In this document: in pieces, positions 60,935-64,000 of the stretch | Layout of the letters: each line of letters starts with the position of its first letter | Position numbering within the stretch: position 1 is the stretch's first letter | Virus record (IMG/VR): IMGVR_UViG_3300036846_001209 | Location: 1-64,000 of that record | DNA: 64,000 nucleotides | Reading direction: 5' to 3' (one strand) | From: a virus | Notes under the pieces: generated by a model | What the model saw: only the letters and a program-made list of their open reading frames with translations | Told to the model about the DNA's origin: nothing | The model's database searches: none | Made by a program: the position numbers and the translations under genes

Positions 60935-63900
60935 ATCGGTCCTCCTGTCGACATCACCCACCAGTGGCCGCCGGGCGCAGCGGCGCTGGCGTTGCCGACC
61001 CACTTGAGCCGCACGACGGTCTGCTGACCACCCTGGCCGATGTTGATGGTCGGCGTCGGCGCCTTCACCGTCGTCGGGTCCCACTGCACGATCATGCCGC
61101 CCGCGATGGTCGAGCCGGGGGTCAGGAAGAGGTCGATGTCGACGATCAGGCCCGCCCCGAGCGGCACGAGGCCGAGCACGGTGTTGTTCGCCGAGACGGT
61201 GCAGTAGACGTTCGACTGGCCGAGGTAGGTGATGCCGATGGTGAACGGGGTGCTCGCCGCGGTCACGCCGAACCGCGGCGGCTGCGTATACTGCGCACCA
61301 CTCTTGTAGGAGAACGAGCCGGGAGCGCCCTCCCCAGGGCGGATACCTTGCCCCTGGATGCCGCCCGGCACCGCGTAGGGGTTGTCCATCCGGCTGATCA
61401 AGCCGACCTTGCCGTAGCCGCCAAGCTGGCACTGGTCGAGCGCGCCGACGCCCCAGAACACGTCGAAGTCGATGACCATGTGGGTGAGGCCGCCATCGGC
61501 GATGCCGGCGCTCCAGTAGCCGAAGCCGTCGATCGCGTAGGTCGCCGCGTTCTGCGGGTTGCCGTAGTTGTCGACGATCTCCCAGAGCGGCTGGGTGATC
61601 GAGGCGACGCCGGCCTGCATCTCCTCGCTGGGGATCGCGCCGAGCGTCTGGTTGATCACGTAGACGCCGACGCCGCCCGTGGTGTTGGCGCTCATCGTCT
61701 GCGACGCCACCAAGAGGTTGCCCAGGCCGCTCAGCGCGTAGGTGCCGACGCCGCCGGTGCCGGTGCTGGTCAGGCTGGGGACGATGGTCGCCTGCGCGGT
61801 GAGGCCCGCCGGGCCGCCGGTCACCGGCACGTTGACGGTCTGGCCGACGCCCAGCACGCCGCTCGCCATCGCCGTCACGGTGAGGACGGCGCCGACGGCC
61901 CCATGACCATCATCCACGGTGGCGGTGAACGCCGCCGCGAGGCCGCCGCCGCTGAGCGGCCACGCCGCGGTCATCGCTTCGCTCGCGACAGTCACCGCGG
62001 CGCTGTAGTTGTAGAGGCCGATGCCGCCGGTTGCCCCGCTAAGCTGCGCACCCAGGATGATGTTGGCTGGAACGCCAGCGCCCTGGATCAGTTGGCCGGG
62101 GACCAGCGCGCCCGAGGTGATCGCGGTGACGTTCAACTGCTGGCTGGTGTTCATCGAGCCAGTGAAAGCGCAGTGGCCGCTAAGTTGCGCTGAGCCGCTG
62201 ACGTTGTAGGTCCCCGCTCCGCCCGGCGGGCCGCTGATCTGGCTAAGGATGACGCTGCCGGCGTTCACCTTGCCGCCGGTCAGCGGCGAGCCTGGGCGGA
62301 CAGAACCTGCAGCCACCGCCGTCACGGTCAGGATGCTGCCCGGCGTGACGCCGCCCGCGCTGCCGTCGTCCACATAGCCGGTGAACCCGGCGCCCTCGGC
62401 GGCGATCTGAGCCGGCGGGGTGGTCGGCAGGCCCGCGCCGCCGAGATACTGGCCCACCGCCAGGACGCCGCTCGCGACCGCAGTGACGGTCAGCAGGGCG
62501 CCGCTGATCGAGCCGGTGAAGTCCGCACCGATGGCTTGGGAGAACGCCAGCGTGTACTGGCCGACCGCGCCAGCCGCGCCCGAGGTCTGCGCGACGAGGA
62601 AGTTGAAGCCGGAAACGGAAGCGCCGAGCAAGATCGGGTTGGTGGGCGCGCCGAAGATGTTCGCCGTCGTGCCGCTCGACTGCAAGTACCAGCCGCTGGC
62701 GCCGGGGTGCTGGTTCTGCACCTTGCCCGCCAGCGCCATCGCGATCCCCGAGCCATCGGGGAAGATGCCCTGGCTGGGCAGCATCACCCAATCGCCCGCG
62801 TTGAGCGGCTGGGCGCTCTGCAGCAGGTTGAAGCCCTTCGCGATGGTCGTGCCCCAGCCGCTCGCGTTGCGCTGGAACTGGCCGAAGTGGGTGACCGCGC
62901 CCCAGTTCGGCGGCGCGCCGGCCGAGGCGCGGAATATCTTGTACCAGTTCGCGCCCGCGCGCAGGAAACCCGGCGTAACGGTCAATGTGTTGGCGGTGTT
63001 GGACTGGATGGTGCAGGGGTTGGAGGCCTGCCACACGCCGGGCGCAAGTATCCAGACGCCGCAGCCGGCCCACTGGTTAGGCGTCCAGCCGGGGCTCGGC
63101 GTGAACGAGATCACCGTCGTCGTGGTCGAGGCGTCGCTCAATATCCAGGGCGGCCCGCCGTCGTCGGCCAGCATCACGGTGGTGTAGTTGTCGAGCGCGT
63201 TGGCGCTCCCCACCGCCGGGTTGTTGACCGCCAGCAGCGTCTGCGGCGTCCAATGCATGTTGGGCGACCAGCCGGGGTAGTAGCCGCCGGTCGTCCAGTT
63301 CGTCACGCTGGACTGGTGGCTGGTGTCGATCATCCCGACCGAGGCTTCGGAGCGGCAGCCGATCACCACGCACGACTCGGTGGCGACCTGGGCGGCGTAG
63401 AAGTCGGCGCCGCCCAGGTGGACCTGGGAGCGCATCGGGACCTGATAGTAGACCTGGGACAGCGTCTCGTTCTCGGTCAGCATCGTGTAGGCGCTGAACG
63501 AGCCGCCGAACGCCCCGACGCCGTAGCGCGGGCAGGCCTGGGTCTGACCGCCGAAGAAGGTGCCGGCGATGGCGTTGGCGCCGCCGAAGGTGAAGCCGTC
63601 GTCGCAGCCCTGCACCCAGCACCCGAAGAAGAGTTGGGTGTCGCCCTGCGCGGCGCCGCCTTCAGGCGAGACGGCGACACCGCACTTGCTGGTGGCGTAG
63701 TTACCGCTGATCGACCAGTCGTGCAGCGTGTTGTTCTCGACGTTGAGGCCGGGCGCGCCGGGGGTGTGCGAGAGGCTGACGAGGTAGTTGCTGACGCCAC
63801 CCAACGACGAGTCGGCGACAGCGAGGCTTTTGACCGTGCTGAAAGCCAGCGTGTTGAACTTCACCGCTGGGCCGACGTTGGTGGTCGCCGTAGCGTTGCC

Positions 63901-64000
63901 CTTCCAGATGAGGGTGGTGCCGCGCTTGCTGGCGAACAGCAGATCGAGCCCGTCGCCGTTCACGATCAGCATCTGGTTGAGGTACATCACCCCGCGCGGA
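60931..64000 (-). CDS. Tailspike with beta-helix and repeat domain, partial, at least 1019 aa
   Basis: Open at the right edge; no ribosome site near the first in-frame GTG, so the N-terminus is probably outside. The early part has HDWSISGNYATSKCGVAVSP, GCWVQGCDDGFTFGGANAI: short strands with Asn/Gly turns typical of a right-handed beta-helix with polysaccharide-degrading or binding role. Residues about 440-780 have about five copies of a unit with LTVTAVASGVLAVGQ and GxGTYxxS. The C-terminal part is a beta sandwich. It should bind or cut host surface glycans. Confidence 0.75.
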   Translation of the reverse strand, partial: PRGVMYLNQMLIVNGDGLDLLFASKRGTTLIWKGNATATTNVGPAVKFNTLAFSTVKSLAVADSSLGGVSNYLVSLSHTPGAPGLNVENNTLHDWSISGNYATSKCGVAVSPEGGAAQGDTQLFFGCWVQGCDDGFTFGGANAIAGTFFGGQTQACPRYGVGAFGGSFSAYTMLTENETLSQVYYQVPMRSQVHLGGADFYAAQVATESCVVIGCRSEASVGMIDTSHQSSVTNWTTGGYYPGWSPNMHWTPQTLLAVNNPAVGSANALDNYTTVMLADDGGPPWILSDASTTTTVISFTPSPGWTPNQWAGCGVWILAPGVWQASNPCTIQSNTANTLTVTPGFLRAGANWYKIFRASAGAPPNWGAVTHFGQFQRNASGWGTTIAKGFNLLQSAQPLNAGDWVMLPSQGIFPDGSGIAMALAGKVQNQHPGASGWYLQSSGTTANIFGAPTNPILLGASVSGFNFLVAQTSGAAGAVGQYTLAFSQAIGADFTGSISGALLTVTAVASGVLAVGQYLGGAGLPTTPPAQIAAEGAGFTGYVDDGSAGGVTPGSILTVTAVAAGSVRPGSPLTGGKVNAGSVILSQISGPPGGAGTYNVSGSAQLSGHCAFTGSMNTSQQLNVTAITSGALVPGQLIQGAGVPANIILGAQLSGATGGIGLYNYSAAVTVASEAMTAAWPLSGGGLAAAFTATVDDGHGAVGAVLTVTAMASGVLGVGQTVNVPVTGGPAGLTAQATIVPSLTSTGTGGVGTYALSGLGNLLVASQTMSANTTGGVGVYVINQTLGAIPSEEMQAGVASITQPLWEIVDNYGNPQNAATYAIDGFGYWSAGIADGGLTHMVIDFDVFWGVGALDQCQLGGYGKVGLISRMDNPYAVPGGIQGQGIRPGEGAPGSFSYKSGAQYTQPPRFGVTAASTPFTIGITYLGQSNVYCTVSANNTVLGLVPLGAGLIVDIDLFLTPGSTIAGGMIVQWDPTTVKAPTPTINIGQGGQQTVVRLKWVGNASAAAPGGHWWVMSTGGPM

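Noticed and set aside
1-64000. Search for integrase, attachment sites, insertion sequences or plasmid partition genes
   Set aside because: No recombinase signature, transposase or terminal inverted repeat pair was recognised; the ParB-like protein lacks a ParA partner.

Overview
The window looks like most of the genome of a tailed phage with a podovirus-type short-tail gene set (P22-like portal, gp4-like adaptor, gp10-like tail factor, beta-helix tailspike). It has very high G+C and genes packed end to end. Most junctions overlap by ATGA, GTGA, TTGA or TGATG, which implies tight translational coupling. I infer an alphaproteobacterial host from base composition and from the kinds of small hypothetical proteins present; no host marker proves this. 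I see no integrase, replicative DNA polymerase or RNA polymerase, so lifestyle and replication mode cannot be fully judged. Both window edges cut structural genes (a head protein at the left, a tailspike at the right), so the missing part probably lies between them on a circular or permuted map.

Layout. (1) 1-17334, minus strand, late packaging and head block. Read right to left: small terminase, a structured 530-bp non-coding stretch, a C5-cytosine methyltransferase, a PAPS-reductase-like PP-loop protein, a run of small coupled genes, large terminase, portal, a Gly/Arg-repeat protein, a GroES-like protein, a scaffold candidate, a small protein resembling the Acb2/Tad1 anti-CBASS/anti-Thoeris family, and the start of a probable capsid protein. 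(2) 17335-17916, divergent control region with inverted repeats and a TTGACG promoter. (3) 17917-25266, plus strand, early block of small, mostly unrecognised genes, including a TGT/DpdA-like protein and a CxxCxxCC protein. (4) 25263-29970, minus strand, a primase-helicase block with an HNH endonuclease, a VRR-NUC nuclease and a Cro/repressor-like HTH protein. (5) 30098-39204, plus strand, a recombination and accessory block: PD-(D/E)XK exonuclease, RecT, a ParB-like protein, an RNA-polymerase alpha-CTD-like protein, and an endonuclease VII homologue. (6) 39180-44700, mixed strands: two minus-strand genes (an HTH protein and a holin-sized membrane protein), a proline-rich protein, strong terminators, two exported Ser/Thr/Gln-rich proteins, a ribbon-helix-helix regulator, a tRNA with an unusual anticodon loop, and small genes. 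(7) 44697-64000, minus strand, tail and ejection block read right to left from the tailspike, through adaptor, gp10-like factor, a LAGLIDADG endonuclease, large virion proteins, an antisense HNH/AP2 endonuclease, a GNAT acetyltransferase, a 1553-residue virion protein and a transglycosylase-like virion protein, to two tail-fibre-like proteins.

The most interesting signals are: the Acb2/Tad1-like protein in the head operon; three near-identical TTGACG-N18-TA promoters, two with inverted repeats that include the -35 box; an intergenic-only 10-mer present four times; a gene bracketed exactly by an 18-bp direct repeat; three convergent gene pairs that share one CTAG as both stop codons; endonuclease genes fused to or antisense to resident genes; a possible +1 frameshift or dual-coding zone in a 992-residue virion protein; a tRNA-Gln-like gene with C33 and an encoded CCA; and an alpha-CTD-like helix-hairpin-helix protein.
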